Source: Teichococcus oryzae
GTDB taxonomy: Bacteria > Pseudomonadota > Alphaproteobacteria > Acetobacterales > Acetobacteraceae
Direction: 5' to 3'
DNA length: 64,000 nucleotides
Assembly (NCBI RefSeq): GCF_008386565.1
Contig: NZ_VUKA01000002.1
Coordinates: 186,001 to 250,000 of the forward strand
Positions within the stretch are counted from its first letter, which is position 1. Every line of letters begins with the position of its first letter. The translations under genes were made by a program, and so were the position numbers. The notes beneath the pieces are model-generated. The model was not told the DNA's origin. It did not search any database and worked only from the letters and a program-made list of their open reading frames with translations. This document shows positions 45,575-55,086 of the stretch, one piece after another.

Positions 45575-46315
45575 ATGCGCCGGAAGCCCGACAGCGCCGG
45601 CATCATCGCGGCCCTGGACACGCCAGACTCGGGCCGGGCCGAAGCCTGGGCCCGGGCGGTGGCGCCGCATGTCGGCCTGCTGAAGGTCGGGCTGGAGCTG
45701 TTCTGCGCCGCCGGGCCGCAGGTGGTGCGCCAAGTGGCGGCCCACCGCCCGGTTTTCCTGGACCTGAAGTTCCACGACATCCCCAACACCGTGGCCGGCG
45801 CCGTCCGCTCCGTCTGCGCCACGCATCCGGCCATGCTGACCCTGCATGGCGGCGGCGGTTCCGCGATGATCGAGGCCGCGCGCCGCGCCGCCGAGGACAG
45901 CCTGGGCGAGAACCGCCCCGCCATCCTGGCCGTGACCGTGCTGACCAGCTTCACCGCCGAGGCGCTGGCCGCCACCGGGGTGTCCGGCGGCCCGGCGCAG
46001 CAGGTGCTGCGGCTGGCGAGGCTGGCGCTGGAAGCCGGCGCGGACGGGCTGGTCTGCTCGCCGCAGGAAGTTTCCCGGCTGCGGGACGCCTTTGGCGAGG
46101 CGCCGCTGCTGGTGGTGCCCGGGGTGCGCCCCGCCGGCAGCGCCACCGGCGACCAGGCGCGCACCGCGACGCCGGAGGACACGGTGGCCGCCGGCGCCGA
46201 CTGGCTGGTGATCGGCCGCCCGATCACCGCCGCCGCCGATCCGGGCGCCGCCGCCGCCGCCATCGCCTCCGGCCTTCAATCGCGCCGGCTCCAGCCTTCC
46301 CCATCCCACCCATGA
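45575..46315 (+). CDS. pyrF: Orotidine 5'-phosphate decarboxylase
   Basis: 246 residues; last step of UMP synthesis. [29 protein letters not shown] and the catalytic D-x-K-x-x-D site in [13 protein letters not shown] (D63, K65, D68) are present, with [20 protein letters not shown] as the phosphate-binding strand. It starts 2 bases after the lapA stop and overlaps trpF by ATGA. Confidence 0.95.
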   Translation: MRRKPDSAGIIAALDTPDSGRAEAWARAVAPHVGLLKVGLELFCAAGPQVVRQVAAHRPVFLDLKFHDIPNTVAGAVRSVCATHPAMLTLHGGGGSAMIEAARRAAEDSLGENRPAILAVTVLTSFTAEALAATGVSGGPAQQVLRLARLALEAGADGLVCSPQEVSRLRDAFGEAPLLVVPGVRPAGSATGDQARTATPEDTVAAGADWLVIGRPITAAADPGAAAAAIASGLQSRRLQPSPSHP

Positions 46316-46965
46316 CCGGGCGGGTCCAGGTCAAGATCTGCGGCATCAATGATGGCGCGACCTATGACGCCGCCTGCCAGGCCGGCACCGATTATGTGGG
46401 CTTTGTTTTTTATCCGCCCTCGCCGCGCGCGGTGACGCCGGAACAGGCGGCGATGCTGGCGGCGCGGGCCGGCACCGGCCGGCGGCCGCCGAATGTCGGC
46501 CTGCTGGTGGATGCCACGGATCAGGAGATCGCCGAAATCCTGCGGTCGGCGCCACTCAGCCTGCTGCAACTGCATGGCCAGGAAAGCCCCGAGCGCTGCG
46601 CCGCCATCCGCGAGCGCTTCGGCCTGCCGGTGATGAAGGCGCTGGGCATCGCCACCGAGGCCGATCTGGCGCTGATGGAGGCCTATGCGCCCTGCGTGGA
46701 CCGCTTCCTGCTGGATGCCAAGCCACCCCGCGGCGCCAGCCTGCCGGGCGGCAACGCCACCGCCTTCGACTGGTCCCTGCTGTCGGGCCGCGCCATTCCC
46801 CGGCCCTGGATGCTGGCCGGCGGGCTGAACCCGGCGAACGTGGCCTCCGCCATCCGTGCCACCGGGGCGGAAGCGGTGGATGTTTCCTCGGGTATCGAGC
46901 GGGCGCGCGGCGTCAAGGACCCGGTGCTGATCACCGCCTTCATCGCCGCGGCGCACGCCGCCTGA
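46312..46965 (+). CDS. trpF: Phosphoribosylanthranilate isomerase
   Basis: 217 residues; third step of tryptophan synthesis. The general base cysteine is in VKICGIND (C10); [38 protein letters not shown], the acid aspartate in FLLDAKPP, and [20 protein letters not shown] with [15 protein letters not shown] all match. trpBA, its usual followers in alphaproteobacteria, are absent; a TRAP binding-protein gene follows instead. Confidence 0.95.
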   Translation: MTGRVQVKICGINDGATYDAACQAGTDYVGFVFYPPSPRAVTPEQAAMLAARAGTGRRPPNVGLLVDATDQEIAEILRSAPLSLLQLHGQESPERCAAIRERFGLPVMKALGIATEADLALMEAYAPCVDRFLLDAKPPRGASLPGGNATAFDWSLLSGRAIPRPWMLAGGLNPANVASAIRATGAEAVDVSSGIERARGVKDPVLITAFIAAAHAA

Positions 46966-47030
46966 CGGGCGCCGGCCCCGCGACGGACCAGGCGATGCCG
47001 GCCGGTGCTTCGCGTCTTTTCATGTCCCGC

Positions 47031-47054
47031 ATGATCGCTTAAGCGTCATGATCG
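47031..47054 (+). promoter_or_regulatory. Palindrome and direct repeat upstream of the TRAP binding protein
   Basis: CGCTTAAGCG is a perfect 10-base palindrome (47036-47045) set between two copies of ATGATCG (47031-47037 and 47048-47054), ending 24 bases before the ATG at 47079. A likely operator; the regulator is unknown. Confidence 0.45.
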
Positions 47055-47078
47055 AATGCCCATAGGGGGATACACGAC

Positions 47079-48170
47079 ATGAACCGCCGCGCCCTGCTCG
47101 GCGCCGCCGCCACCGCCGCGCCGGCCACCCTGCTTGCCGCCCCGGCCCTGGCGCAATCGGCGCCGGAGATCCGCTGGCGGCTGACCAGCTCCTTTCCGCG
47201 CAACCTCGACATTCTGTTCGGCGCGCCGGAGCTGATCGCGCGCCGCGTCGCGGCCCTCACCGACAACAAGTTCCAGATCCGTGTCTTTCCCGCCGGCGAG
47301 ATCGTCGGCAGCCTGCAGGCGCTGGACGCGGTGCAGGCCGGCACCGTGGAATGCGCCCATTCCGCCCCCTACTACTATGTCGGCAAGGACCCTTCCTTCG
47401 CCTTCTTCACGGCCATGCCCTTCGGGCTGAACACCCGCATGTTCAATGCCTGGTACCGGCATGGCGGCGGCGCGGCCCTCGCGGCGGAGCTGTTCGCCGG
47501 CTACAACACAGTGGTGATGCCGGCCGGCGACACCGGCGCCCAGATGGGCGGCTGGTTCCGCAAGGAAGTGAAGACCCTTGCCGAGCTGCAGGGGCTGAAG
47601 TTCCGTGTCGCCGGCTTCGCCGGGCAGGTTTTCGCCAGGCTGGGCGCGGTGCCGACGCAGGTCGCGGCCTCCGACATCTATCCCTCGCTGGAGCGGGGCA
47701 CGCTGGACGCGGTGGAATTCGTCGGCCCCTATGACGACGAGAAGCTGGGCTTCGCGCGCGTCGCGCCGAACTACTACTTTCCCGGCTTCTTCGAGCCCGG
47801 CGCGCGGCTGCACTTCATGGCCAACAAGGCGGCCTGGGACGCGCTGCCCCCCGCCTACCGGGCCGCGCTGGAAACCGCCTGCGCCGACGCCGACACCGAC
47901 ATGACGGCGCGCTACGATGCCGGCAACCCGCAGGCGCTGCGGCGGCTGATCGCGGCCGGCGCGCAGCTGCGCCCCTGGCCGCGCGAGATCCTGGCCGCCG
48001 CCTGGAAGGCGACGCACGAGCTGTACGAGGAAACCGGCGCCAAGAACGAGCGGTTCAAGACGATCTGGGATTCCTATCGCCGCTTCCGCGACGACGAATA
48101 TGCCTGGTTCCGCGTCGCCGAGAATTCCTTCGACAATTTCGCCTTCACCGCCTCCCAGACGGTGCGCTGA
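47079..48170 (+). CDS. TRAP transporter substrate-binding protein, DctP family (TakP-like)
   Basis: 363 residues. The leader MNRRALLGAAATAAPATLLA ends at ALAQ. The mature part WRLTSSFPRNLDILFGAPEL, with GTVECAHSAPYYYVGKDPSF, PAGDTGAQMGGWFRKEV and LKFRVAGFAGQVFARLGAVP, matches TakP-type binders of 2-oxo monocarboxylates; the conserved arginine of LKFRV contacts the substrate carboxylate. No DctQ/DctM membrane genes are adjacent, so its transporter is encoded elsewhere. AGGGGG lies about 10 bases before the ATG. Confidence 0.9.
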   Translation: MNRRALLGAAATAAPATLLAAPALAQSAPEIRWRLTSSFPRNLDILFGAPELIARRVAALTDNKFQIRVFPAGEIVGSLQALDAVQAGTVECAHSAPYYYVGKDPSFAFFTAMPFGLNTRMFNAWYRHGGGAALAAELFAGYNTVVMPAGDTGAQMGGWFRKEVKTLAELQGLKFRVAGFAGQVFARLGAVPTQVAASDIYPSLERGTLDAVEFVGPYDDEKLGFARVAPNYYFPGFFEPGARLHFMANKAAWDALPPAYRAALETACADADTDMTARYDAGNPQALRRLIAAGAQLRPWPREILAAAWKATHELYEETGAKNERFKTIWDSYRRFRDDEYAWFRVAENSFDNFAFTASQTVR

Positions 48171-48174
48171 GGCC

Positions 48175-48200
48175 GCCGCGGGCGAGGTTCCGCCCGCGGC
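48175..48200 (+). terminator. Hairpin after the TRAP binding-protein gene
   Basis: A perfect 10-bp stem, GCCGCGGGCG with its complement, around AGGTTC, 4 bases after the stop. Confidence 0.55.
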
Positions 48201-48300
48201 ACGATGACCGTGAATTCATGGCCTCCGCCGCCGCGCCGGCACAGCGCGGCGGTGACAGGCCGTGCCATGCGCGTTATCCGGGGCGCCAGCAGCCCGGGAT

Positions 48301-49113
48301 ATGACGATGGATCTTGCCGCTTTTCTCTCCGCCGCCCTGATGGGCATCGTGGAGGGACTGACCGAATTCCTCCCCATTTCCTCCACCGGCCACCTGATCC
48401 TGCTGGGCGAGGCCATCGGCTTCCAGGGCCCGCCCGGCAAGGCCTTCGAGATTTCCATCCAGCTCGGCGCCGTGCTGGCGGTGATGTGGCTGTTCCGCCA
48501 GACGCTGATCCAGATGCTCACCGGCATGTGGAAGATCGGCAGCCGGGACTTCTATTACGCCCTCAACCTCCTGCTGGCCTTCCTGCCGGCGATGGTGTTC
48601 GGCGCCACGCTCTACAGCACCATCACGGAGCTGCTCTACACGCCCTTCGTGGTGGCGGTGGCGCTGATCCTGGGCGGCGTCGCCATTATCGCCATCGAGA
48701 AGCTGCGCCCCGCCCCCTCCATCCATTCGGTGCCGGAGATGGGGCCGCTTGCGGCGCTGCTGGTCGGGCTGGGCCAGGCGCTGGCAATGATCCCCGGCAC
48801 CAGCCGGTCGGGCGCCACCATCATCGCCGCGCTGCTGGTGGGGGTGGACCGCAAGGTGGCGGCCGAGTTCTCCTTCCTGCTGGCCGTTCCCACCATGCTC
48901 GCGGCGACGACGTTCAGCCTCTACAAGAATCGCGAGGTGCTGGAATGGTCGGCGGCGGGGCAGATCGCCGTCGGCTTCGTGTTCGCCTTCCTTGTGGCGC
49001 TGCTGGTGGTGCGCTGGCTGATGTCGGTGATCAGCCGCATCGGCTTCACGCCCTTCGCCTGGTACCGCATCGCCCTGGGCAGCCTGATCCTGGTCTGGCT
49101 GGCGCTGCGCTGA
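48301..49113 (+). CDS. uppP: Undecaprenyl-diphosphate phosphatase
   Basis: About 270 residues and eight membrane helices. The two inverted active-site motifs are present: GIVEGLTEFLPISSTGHLIL and LAMIPGTSRSGATIIAALLV. It recycles the lipid carrier used for peptidoglycan and for the polysaccharide made at the left of the window, and gives bacitracin resistance when abundant. ATGs at 48301 and 48307 are both possible; GGGAT spacing favours the second. Confidence 0.95.
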   Translation: MTMDLAAFLSAALMGIVEGLTEFLPISSTGHLILLGEAIGFQGPPGKAFEISIQLGAVLAVMWLFRQTLIQMLTGMWKIGSRDFYYALNLLLAFLPAMVFGATLYSTITELLYTPFVVAVALILGGVAIIAIEKLRPAPSIHSVPEMGPLAALLVGLGQALAMIPGTSRSGATIIAALLVGVDRKVAAEFSFLLAVPTMLAATTFSLYKNREVLEWSAAGQIAVGFVFAFLVALLVVRWLMSVISRIGFTPFAWYRIALGSLILVWLALR

Positions 49114-49184
49114 ACGCACGCCATGCTTGAAGCGGCGGACGGATTTGGCCATCTTGACGCGATTCTTCCAATGGATGATCGCTC

Positions 49185-49646
49185 ATGCGGTTCCTGGCCT
49201 GCCTGATCGCCGCCGCCTTGCTGCCGGGGTTTGTCGCCCCTGCCCTGGCCCAGAGCTGGCCCAATGAAACCGGCCCTGCGGGAGACCTGCTGACTTCCTC
49301 GGGCCGGCAGTTCGACCGGCTGCGCCAAGCGGCGCCGGGGCCGCGACCTGGCGGCTTCGCGGCCCCGGACCGGCCGGTTGTTCCCATGCTGGACTGGGCA
49401 CCGCCCGTGGCGCAGCCGCCGGCGCCCGCGCCGCGCCGCGTGGCCACGCCCCGCCGCGCCCCGGCCGCGGCACCCGCCCCCGCTTCCCCCGCGGCGGCCA
49501 CGCCCACCGCCAGCACCCGCAACGACTGGGAACGCAGCCTGGCCGAGCGGGAGCGCGAGCTGGAGGCGCTGCGCCGCCGGCTGGAAGAGGATCGCCGCCT
49601 GTTCGGGGCACAGGCGCCGGCCCGGCCGGACGCGCCGCGGCCCTGA
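49185..49646 (+). CDS. Exported proline/alanine-rich protein with C-terminal coiled coil
   Basis: 153 residues of unknown function. A clear signal peptide (MRFLACLIAAALLPGFVAPA, cleavage after ALA) is followed by a low-complexity Pro/Ala region (about 70-110) and a short charged helix ERSLAERERELEALRRRLEE. It lies 71 bases after uppP and converges on the MocR gene, with only 6 bases between stops. Confidence 0.65.
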   Translation: MRFLACLIAAALLPGFVAPALAQSWPNETGPAGDLLTSSGRQFDRLRQAAPGPRPGGFAAPDRPVVPMLDWAPPVAQPPAPAPRRVATPRRAPAAAPAPASPAAATPTASTRNDWERSLAERERELEALRRRLEEDRRLFGAQAPARPDAPRP

Positions 49647-49652
49647 CCGCGC

Positions 49653-51125
49653 TCAGCCCTGCGCAACAGGGGCCATGAAGGCCAGTTCGGCGCGGGTGGC
49701 CTCCCCCAGGCGTTCCGCCGCGCGTTTCAGCGCCGTCTGGCTGTGGCCGGAATAGCCCAGCACAAAGCCTTCCGGCCCTCCGGGCTCGATCCGGGTTTCC
49801 GACAGCAGCCAGCCCTCGATCCCGGCCGCGGCGCGGATCGCCCTGTCGGTTCCCGGCGGCGCGCCCGGCGGCAGCAGCGCCAGGAGATGCAGCCCCTGAT
49901 CCGGCACCGGCACCCGCAGCAGCCCGGCGGAGGCACGCAACAGCGTTTCCGCCACAAGGTCGCGGGCGGCGCGGTAACGGCCGCGCATGCGGCGCAGATG
50001 GGCCGCGAAGCCGCCGCCGCTCATCAGCCCGGCAATGGCCGCGCCGGCGAGGCTTGGGGGAAAGCGGTCCGACGCGGCGCGGGCCGCCATGGCGCGGGGC
50101 AGCAATTCGGCCGGCAGCACGGCATAGGCGGTGCGCAGCCCGGCGAACAGCGTCTTGGAGAAGGTGCCGGTGTAGATGACCCGCGCCTGCCCATCGATGC
50201 CGGCCAGTGCCGTCAGCGGCGGGCCGGCATAGCGGAACTCGCTGTCGTAATCATCCTCCATCACCCAGGCGCCGGCATCCCGCGCCCATTCCAGCAGCGC
50301 CATCCGGCGCGCCATGCTCATGGTCACGCCGGTCGGGAACTGGTGGGAGGGGGTGACATAGGCCAGCCGCGCCATGGGCGCGCGGTCGCGGCCCCGCGCG
50401 GCATCCAGCCCGGCGGCATCCACCGGCACCGGCACGATGCGGGCGCCGGCGGCCTCGAAGGTGCGGCGGGCTGCGGGATAGCCCGGGTCCTCCATCCAGA
50501 CCGCGTCACCGGGCCGCAGCAGGATCTCGGCGCACAGGCGCAGCGCGTGCAGCGTGCCGCTGGTGACCAGGATGCAGGCGGGATCGCAGGCCAGGCCGCG
50601 CGTGGCGGCCAGGTGCAGGGCGATGGCCTGGCGCAGCGCAGCATCGCCGCGCGGATCGCCATAGCTGAAATGGCCGGGGTCCGGCTCCGCCAGCTGCCGG
50701 CGCAGGCTGCGGCCGAAATGCTGCAGCAGACGCGCATCCGGATGGGTGCAGCCAAGGGCGAAGGGCGCATGGGCCGGGCGGGCAGCACCGGTGACGGCCG
50801 GGGCGGGCGCCGGACCGCGGGATGACCCGCGAAGCGCCCCATGCGGCACATGCGCGGCGACAAAGGTGCCGGCGCCGGTGCGGGCCTCGGCCAGCCCGTC
50901 GCTGAGCAACTGTTCATAGGCGGCGACCACGGCGTTGCGCCGGACGCCGAGCTGCGCCGCCAGGGCCCGGCTGGAAGGAAGCCGCAGCCCCGCCGCCAGG
51001 CGCCCGCCCAGGATGGCGGCGCGCAGCCCCGCATGCACACGTTGCGCATGGCTGCCCGGAAGATCCTCCAGCAGCAGTGGGATGTCCAGGACCGCGGCTG
51101 GCGGGCGGCGCGAAGTGGTTGGCAT
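49653..51125 (-). CDS. MocR/PdxR-type GntR regulator with aminotransferase domain
   Basis: 490 residues. The N-terminal winged helix (LRAAILGGRLAAGLRLPSSR, then LGVRRNAVVAAYEQLLSDGL) is GntR-type. After a linker, a fold-type I PLP domain carries HFSYGDPRGDAALRQAI, SGTLHALRLCAEI, VMEDDYDSEFRY and the PLP lysine in YTGTFSKTLFAGLR. Such proteins sense PLP or an amino acid and often regulate a divergent neighbour. Here the neighbour is a PNPOx-fold gene 74 bases away, so control of vitamin B6-linked metabolism is a reasonable inference. Start 51125 rather than 51185. Confidence 0.88.
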   Translation of the reverse strand: MPTTSRRPPAAVLDIPLLLEDLPGSHAQRVHAGLRAAILGGRLAAGLRLPSSRALAAQLGVRRNAVVAAYEQLLSDGLAEARTGAGTFVAAHVPHGALRGSSRGPAPAPAVTGAARPAHAPFALGCTHPDARLLQHFGRSLRRQLAEPDPGHFSYGDPRGDAALRQAIALHLAATRGLACDPACILVTSGTLHALRLCAEILLRPGDAVWMEDPGYPAARRTFEAAGARIVPVPVDAAGLDAARGRDRAPMARLAYVTPSHQFPTGVTMSMARRMALLEWARDAGAWVMEDDYDSEFRYAGPPLTALAGIDGQARVIYTGTFSKTLFAGLRTAYAVLPAELLPRAMAARAASDRFPPSLAGAAIAGLMSGGGFAAHLRRMRGRYRAARDLVAETLLRASAGLLRVPVPDQGLHLLALLPPGAPPGTDRAIRAAAGIEGWLLSETRIEPGGPEGFVLGYSGHSQTALKRAAERLGEATRAELAFMAPVAQG

Positions 51126-51199
51126 CAGGCGCTCCGGATTGGACCTCGCGCCGACCACTTTCCGGGGGCAGGATGGCGGGGTCAAGGAAAGCCGCCCCG

Positions 51200-51919
51200 A
51201 TGTCCAGCACCGAAGCCCCCAGCTATCCCGTCGATGCCCGCAACCGGGTGAAGCGCCGCCATGACCGCGGCTTCTACGACCATGACACCGTGCACCGCCT
51301 GCTGGATGCCGCCGTGCTTTGCCACGTCGCCTATGTCGTGGATGGCCTGCCCTATTGCACGCCGACCCTGTTCTGGCGGGAAGGCACGACGCTCTATTGG
51401 CATGGCAGCAGCGCCAGCCGCATGCTGCGCAACCTGTCGGACGGGCAGCCCGCCTGCCTCACCGTCACGCATTTCGACAGCCTGGTGCTCGCCCGCTGCG
51501 GCTTCAACCATTCGGCGGATTACCGCTCCGTCATGGCCTTCGGGGAGGCGCGGCTGATCACCGACGCGGCGGAAAAGCGCCGCGCCCTGGTGATGATGGT
51601 GGACCGCTTCTTTCCCGACCGCACCGCTGGCCTGCGCGCCAGCACCGACCAGGAGATCAAGGCCACCTCCGTGGTGGCGATGGAGATCGAGCGCGCCTCG
51701 GCCAAGATCCGCGCCCGGGGCGTGGTGGATGACGACGAGGATTACGAGCTGCCGATCTATGCGGAGCGCCTGCCGGTGCGCACCGTGATCGGCGCGCCGG
51801 AGCCCTGCCCCCGCCTGATGCCGGGGGTGCAGCGGCCGGAGAAGCTGGGCGGATACCGCGACGGCCGGCTCCTGGAAGACGCGCTGGCCGAGGCGCATGC
51901 CGCTGCCTATGGCGGCTGA
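51200..51919 (+). CDS. Pyridoxamine 5'-phosphate oxidase-fold FMN-binding protein
   Basis: 239 residues of the split-barrel flavin reductase/PNPOx_2 type: VKRRHDRGFYDHDTVHRLLD, VLCHVAYVVDGLPYCTPTLF, YWHGSSASRMLRNLSDGQPA and FNHSADYRSVMAFGEARLI. This branch (often near MocR regulators) probably binds FMN, haem or F420; true PNP oxidase activity is unproven. AAGGAAAG lies 7 bases before the ATG. It is divergent from the MocR gene and is its most likely target. Confidence 0.82.
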   Translation: MSSTEAPSYPVDARNRVKRRHDRGFYDHDTVHRLLDAAVLCHVAYVVDGLPYCTPTLFWREGTTLYWHGSSASRMLRNLSDGQPACLTVTHFDSLVLARCGFNHSADYRSVMAFGEARLITDAAEKRRALVMMVDRFFPDRTAGLRASTDQEIKATSVVAMEIERASAKIRARGVVDDDEDYELPIYAERLPVRTVIGAPEPCPRLMPGVQRPEKLGGYRDGRLLEDALAEAHAAAYGG

Positions 51920-51941
51920 AGCCTCTGGTTAGCTGCGATCC

Positions 51942-53153
51942 TCAGCCACGCAGCAGGCGGGGCGCCACCAGCAGCCCCATGGCCGCCGGCAGCGCCGCCA
52001 TGCCCAGCAGGGGCAGCGTCCAGCCCAGCGCCGCCACCCCGGCGGCGAAGGCGAAGGGCGCGGCGAAGTAGCACAGGAAGGTGACAACCGTGACGCCGGA
52101 GGTGGCGTCGCTGATGCGGGCCGGGGGCGCGACCCGCGCCACCTCGGCCAGGGCGATGCCGTTCCAGCTGGCCGCGACGAAGCCGCAGGCCCCGGCCAGC
52201 GCCCCCAGCGTCCAGCCCGGCGTGCCGGCCGGCGCCAGCGCCAGCAGCACCGCGAGCAGCGAGCCGATGAAGGCCTGCGAGGCCAGGATGAGGGCCGGCC
52301 TGCCGCTGCGATCGGCGACCCAGCCGAGCGCCATGCGGGCCGTCACGCCCGCCCCCTGCATCACCGCAAAGATCACCCCGGCCTGCGGCAGCGACAAGCC
52401 GTGCTTGCCGACCAGCCAGGTCACCACAAAGGCGAACAGCGAGCCTTGCAGGCAGGCAAAGGCGCCGCTCAGCAGCGCCAGCGGCCAAAGCATCGGATGC
52501 AGGCGCAGCGCCGACAAGGGCGCCGCCAGGTTGCGGCGGCTGAACAGCGTGCCAGGCCCCACCGGGCGCCCGGCATTCCGCCCGGCATCCAGCGCGCCGC
52601 GCCAGGGCTGGACGGCGAGCCCGGCGCAGCAGCCGAGCAGCAGGCCAAGCAGGCACACCGCTTCCCACCCCAGCGCCAGGGCGACCGGCGGGCCGGCCAG
52701 CCCCGCGACCACGGCGCCTAGCGGCGCCCCCGCCTGCTTCACCGAGAAGATCAGCGTCCGGTGCTCGGGCGGCGCGGTGGCGGCCAGGATGCGGCTGCCC
52801 GCCGGCGGCGTCGGGCCATAGCCGATGCCCAGCAGCAGGGCGGCCGCGAACAGCGCCGGCGCCCAGCCAAGTCCGGCCAGGCCAAGGGCGAGGCCGGACA
52901 GCGCCACCCCGCCCTGCAAGGTCCGCACCGGCCCCAGCCGTTCCAGCACCGGGCCGCCGCACAACAGGAACAACACCGTGCCAAGGGAGGTCAGCCCGGC
53001 GAGGTAGCCGATGCTTTCGGCGGAAAGGCCGATGGCCTCCGTCATCACCGGCGCCACCACCGGCAGGGTCTGGCCAAGCGCGGCGGCGGCCGTCTGCATC
53101 GCCAGGGTGACCCCCAGGGCGGAACGCCAGCCCGGTCGCGGCGCGACGGTCAT
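51942..53153 (-). CDS. Major facilitator superfamily transporter
   Basis: 403 residues with twelve hydrophobic segments. The A-motif loop between helices 2 and 3 is degenerate (CGGPVLERLGPVRTLQGG), the equivalent second-half loop is GWVADRSGRPALIL, and helix 5 has FSVKQAGAPLGAVVAGLAGP, an NarK/CynX-like antiporter pattern. The substrate is unknown. It is convergent with the PNPOx-fold gene and preceded by a 217-base gap carrying a tandem repeat. Confidence 0.82.
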   Translation of the reverse strand: MTVAPRPGWRSALGVTLAMQTAAAALGQTLPVVAPVMTEAIGLSAESIGYLAGLTSLGTVLFLLCGGPVLERLGPVRTLQGGVALSGLALGLAGLGWAPALFAAALLLGIGYGPTPPAGSRILAATAPPEHRTLIFSVKQAGAPLGAVVAGLAGPPVALALGWEAVCLLGLLLGCCAGLAVQPWRGALDAGRNAGRPVGPGTLFSRRNLAAPLSALRLHPMLWPLALLSGAFACLQGSLFAFVVTWLVGKHGLSLPQAGVIFAVMQGAGVTARMALGWVADRSGRPALILASQAFIGSLLAVLLALAPAGTPGWTLGALAGACGFVAASWNGIALAEVARVAPPARISDATSGVTVVTFLCYFAAPFAFAAGVAALGWTLPLLGMAALPAAMGLLVAPRLLRG

Positions 53154-53226
53154 GGAGGGAGCGGCGCGGAGCGGGCGCGGAATCGGGGCAAGGGCATGTC
53201 ATGCCAGCTTCCTGCGCCGCCTGCCG

Positions 53227-53262
53227 GGCGGCAAGGGCGGCAAGGGCAGCAAGGGCGGCAGG
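53227..53262. repeat. Four tandem 9-bp units
   Basis: GGCGGCAAG is repeated four times, the third with one change and the last with one change, in the 217-base gap (53154-53370) between the MFS gene and scoB. The rest of the gap shows no recognised feature. It could vary in copy number by slippage. Confidence 0.7.
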
Positions 53263-53370
53263 CGCCATCCTGGGCATGAAGGCCGGGATGGGAAGCCATG
53301 CGGGCGGCCCGGCGATCGGGGCCAGGCGGCGGCAGACTGCGCGGCGGCCATGCCTGGCCGCCGCGCCCTT

Positions 53371-54021
53371 TCAGGCGGCGATGCCTTCCGGCACGGTGAA
53401 GTCGGCTTCCGTTTTGTCCCGCACTTCCGCCAGCGTCACGCCCGGGGCCAGTTCCACCAGCGCCATGCGGCCCTGCGCGCGGTCGATGGAGAACACGCCG
53501 AGCTCCGTCACCACCATGTCCACCACGCCCTTGCCGGTCAGCGGCAGGGTGCATTCGCGGAGCAGCTTGGGCTTGCCGCCGGCGGTGTGCTCCATCAGCA
53601 CCACCACCTTCTTCACGCCGGCTACGAGGTCCATCGCGCCACCCATCCCCTTCACCATCTTGCCGGGGATCATCCAGTTGGCGAGGTCGCCATTCCCGGC
53701 CACCTGCAGCGCGCCGAGGATGGAAATATCGACATGCCCACCGCGGATCATGGCGAAGCTGTCGGCGGAGGAGAAGAAGGAGGTGGTCGGCAGCTCCGTC
53801 ACGGTCTGCTTGCCGGCATTGATCAGGTCGGGGTCCTCGTCCCCCTCATAGGGGAAGGGGCCCATGCCCAGCATGCCGTTCTCGGATTGCAGCTGCACCG
53901 AGACGCCATCGGGGATATGGTTCGCCACCAGGGTCGGGATGCCGATGCCGAGATTGACGTAGAAGCCGTCCTCCAGCTCCTGCGCGGCGCGGGCGGCCAT
54001 TTCGTCGCGGGTCCAGGCCAT
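53371..54021 (-). CDS. scoB: 3-oxoacid CoA-transferase subunit B
   Basis: 216 residues. The active-site glutamate E47 lies in [33 protein letters not shown] opens the fold, and [39 protein letters not shown] and [16 protein letters not shown] are diagnostic. It transfers CoA from succinyl-CoA to a 3-oxoacid such as acetoacetate, together with subunit A. It starts 14 bases after the scoA stop. Confidence 0.93.
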   Translation of the reverse strand: MAWTRDEMAARAAQELEDGFYVNLGIGIPTLVANHIPDGVSVQLQSENGMLGMGPFPYEGDEDPDLINAGKQTVTELPTTSFFSSADSFAMIRGGHVDISILGALQVAGNGDLANWMIPGKMVKGMGGAMDLVAGVKKVVVLMEHTAGGKPKLLRECTLPLTGKGVVDMVVTELGVFSIDRAQGRMALVELAPGVTLAEVRDKTEADFTVPEGIAA

Positions 54022-54035
54022 GATGTTCGTCTCCT

Positions 54036-54797
54036 TCAGGCCAGGTTCTCGGCGCCGGCGGCGGCCGCGTTGGCATTGGGCGGAATGGCGTCGGTGACGC
54101 GCTTGCGGGTGGTGCGCTGCTCGATGCGCTTCTCGTAATCGGCGGGCAGCTTGACGATGCGCTGCACATAGATGCCGGGGGTGTGGATGTGGTCGGGGTC
54201 GATCTCCCCCGCTTCCACCAGGTGCTCCACCTGCACCACGGTGACCTTGGCCGCCGTCGCCATCATCGGGTTGAAGTTGCGCGCCGTCTTGCGGAACACG
54301 AGGTTGCCCTCGGTGTCCGCCTTCCAGGCATGGATCACGGCGAGATCGGCGAAAAGGCCGCGCTCCATCACGTAATGCTCGCCGTCGAACTCGCGGGTTT
54401 CCTTGCCTTCCGCGACCTGGGTGCCGTAGCCGGTCTTGGTGAAAAAGGCGGGGATGCCGGCGCCGCCGGCGCGGATGCGCTCGGCCAGCGTGCCCTGCGG
54501 GTTGAACTCGATCTCCAGCTCCCCGGCCAGGAATTGCTGGGCGAAGGTCTTGTTCTCGCCGACATAGGACGAGATCATCTTCCGGATCTGCCGGGTTTCC
54601 AGCAGCAGGCCAAGGCCAGCGCCGTCAATGCCGGCATTGTTGGAAACAACGGTGAGGTCCTTCACGCCGGCATCGCGGATGGCGGCGATCAGGGCCCCCG
54701 GGATACCGCACAGGCCGAAGCCGCCAGAATGGATCAGCATGCCGTCCTTCAGCAGGCCGTCCAGCGCGGCCGCGGCATCCGGATAGATCTTACGCAT
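54036..54797 (-). CDS. scoA: 3-oxoacid CoA-transferase subunit A
   Basis: 253 residues. [20 protein letters not shown] is the CoA-binding glycine motif; also [40 protein letters not shown] and [20 protein letters not shown]. It forms the heterodimer with ScoB in ketone body/short-chain acid use. The ATG at 54797 gives family length; the upstream frame reaching 55517 crosses the tRNA and is ignored. Confidence 0.93.
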   Translation of the reverse strand: MRKIYPDAAAALDGLLKDGMLIHSGGFGLCGIPGALIAAIRDAGVKDLTVVSNNAGIDGAGLGLLLETRQIRKMISSYVGENKTFAQQFLAGELEIEFNPQGTLAERIRAGGAGIPAFFTKTGYGTQVAEGKETREFDGEHYVMERGLFADLAVIHAWKADTEGNLVFRKTARNFNPMMATAAKVTVVQVEHLVEAGEIDPDHIHTPGIYVQRIVKLPADYEKRIEQRTTRKRVTDAIPPNANAAAAGAENLA

Positions 54798-54902
54798 GTC
54801 GAGTGAGGCTCCCCATTCAGACGTTCGGGGCGCAAGGCTAGACCCCCCTCCTGCTTCGGGAAAGGGGCCGAAGGCGTCCACAAAAAAGCGCCATTCTGCC
54901 GC

Positions 54903-54930
54903 TTGCGCGGAACCGGCCGTCCCGTTATAC
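54903..54930 (+). promoter_or_regulatory. Putative tRNA-Ala promoter
   Basis: TTGCGC and TTATAC with a 16-base spacer, ending 17 bases before the first tRNA base. A G/C-rich discriminator follows, as in stable RNA promoters. Confidence 0.5.
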
Positions 54931-54947
54931 CGCGCCCACTCCACTGG

Positions 54948-55023
<76 letters not shown>

Positions 55024-55026
55024 ATC

Positions 55027-55086
55027 AAAAACCGCCTGAGCAGGAACCAAGCCACGGAGTGGCCTTCCTGCTCAGGCGGTTTTTTT
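55027..55086 (+). terminator. Very strong intrinsic terminator after tRNA-Ala
   Basis: A perfect 19-bp inverted repeat (55027-55045 with 55066-55084), including the A-run/T-run, encloses a second stem GCCAC/GTGGC. Seven T residues follow the GC part. It starts 4 bases after the CCA end. The A-rich upstream arm makes it work on both strands. Confidence 0.9.
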
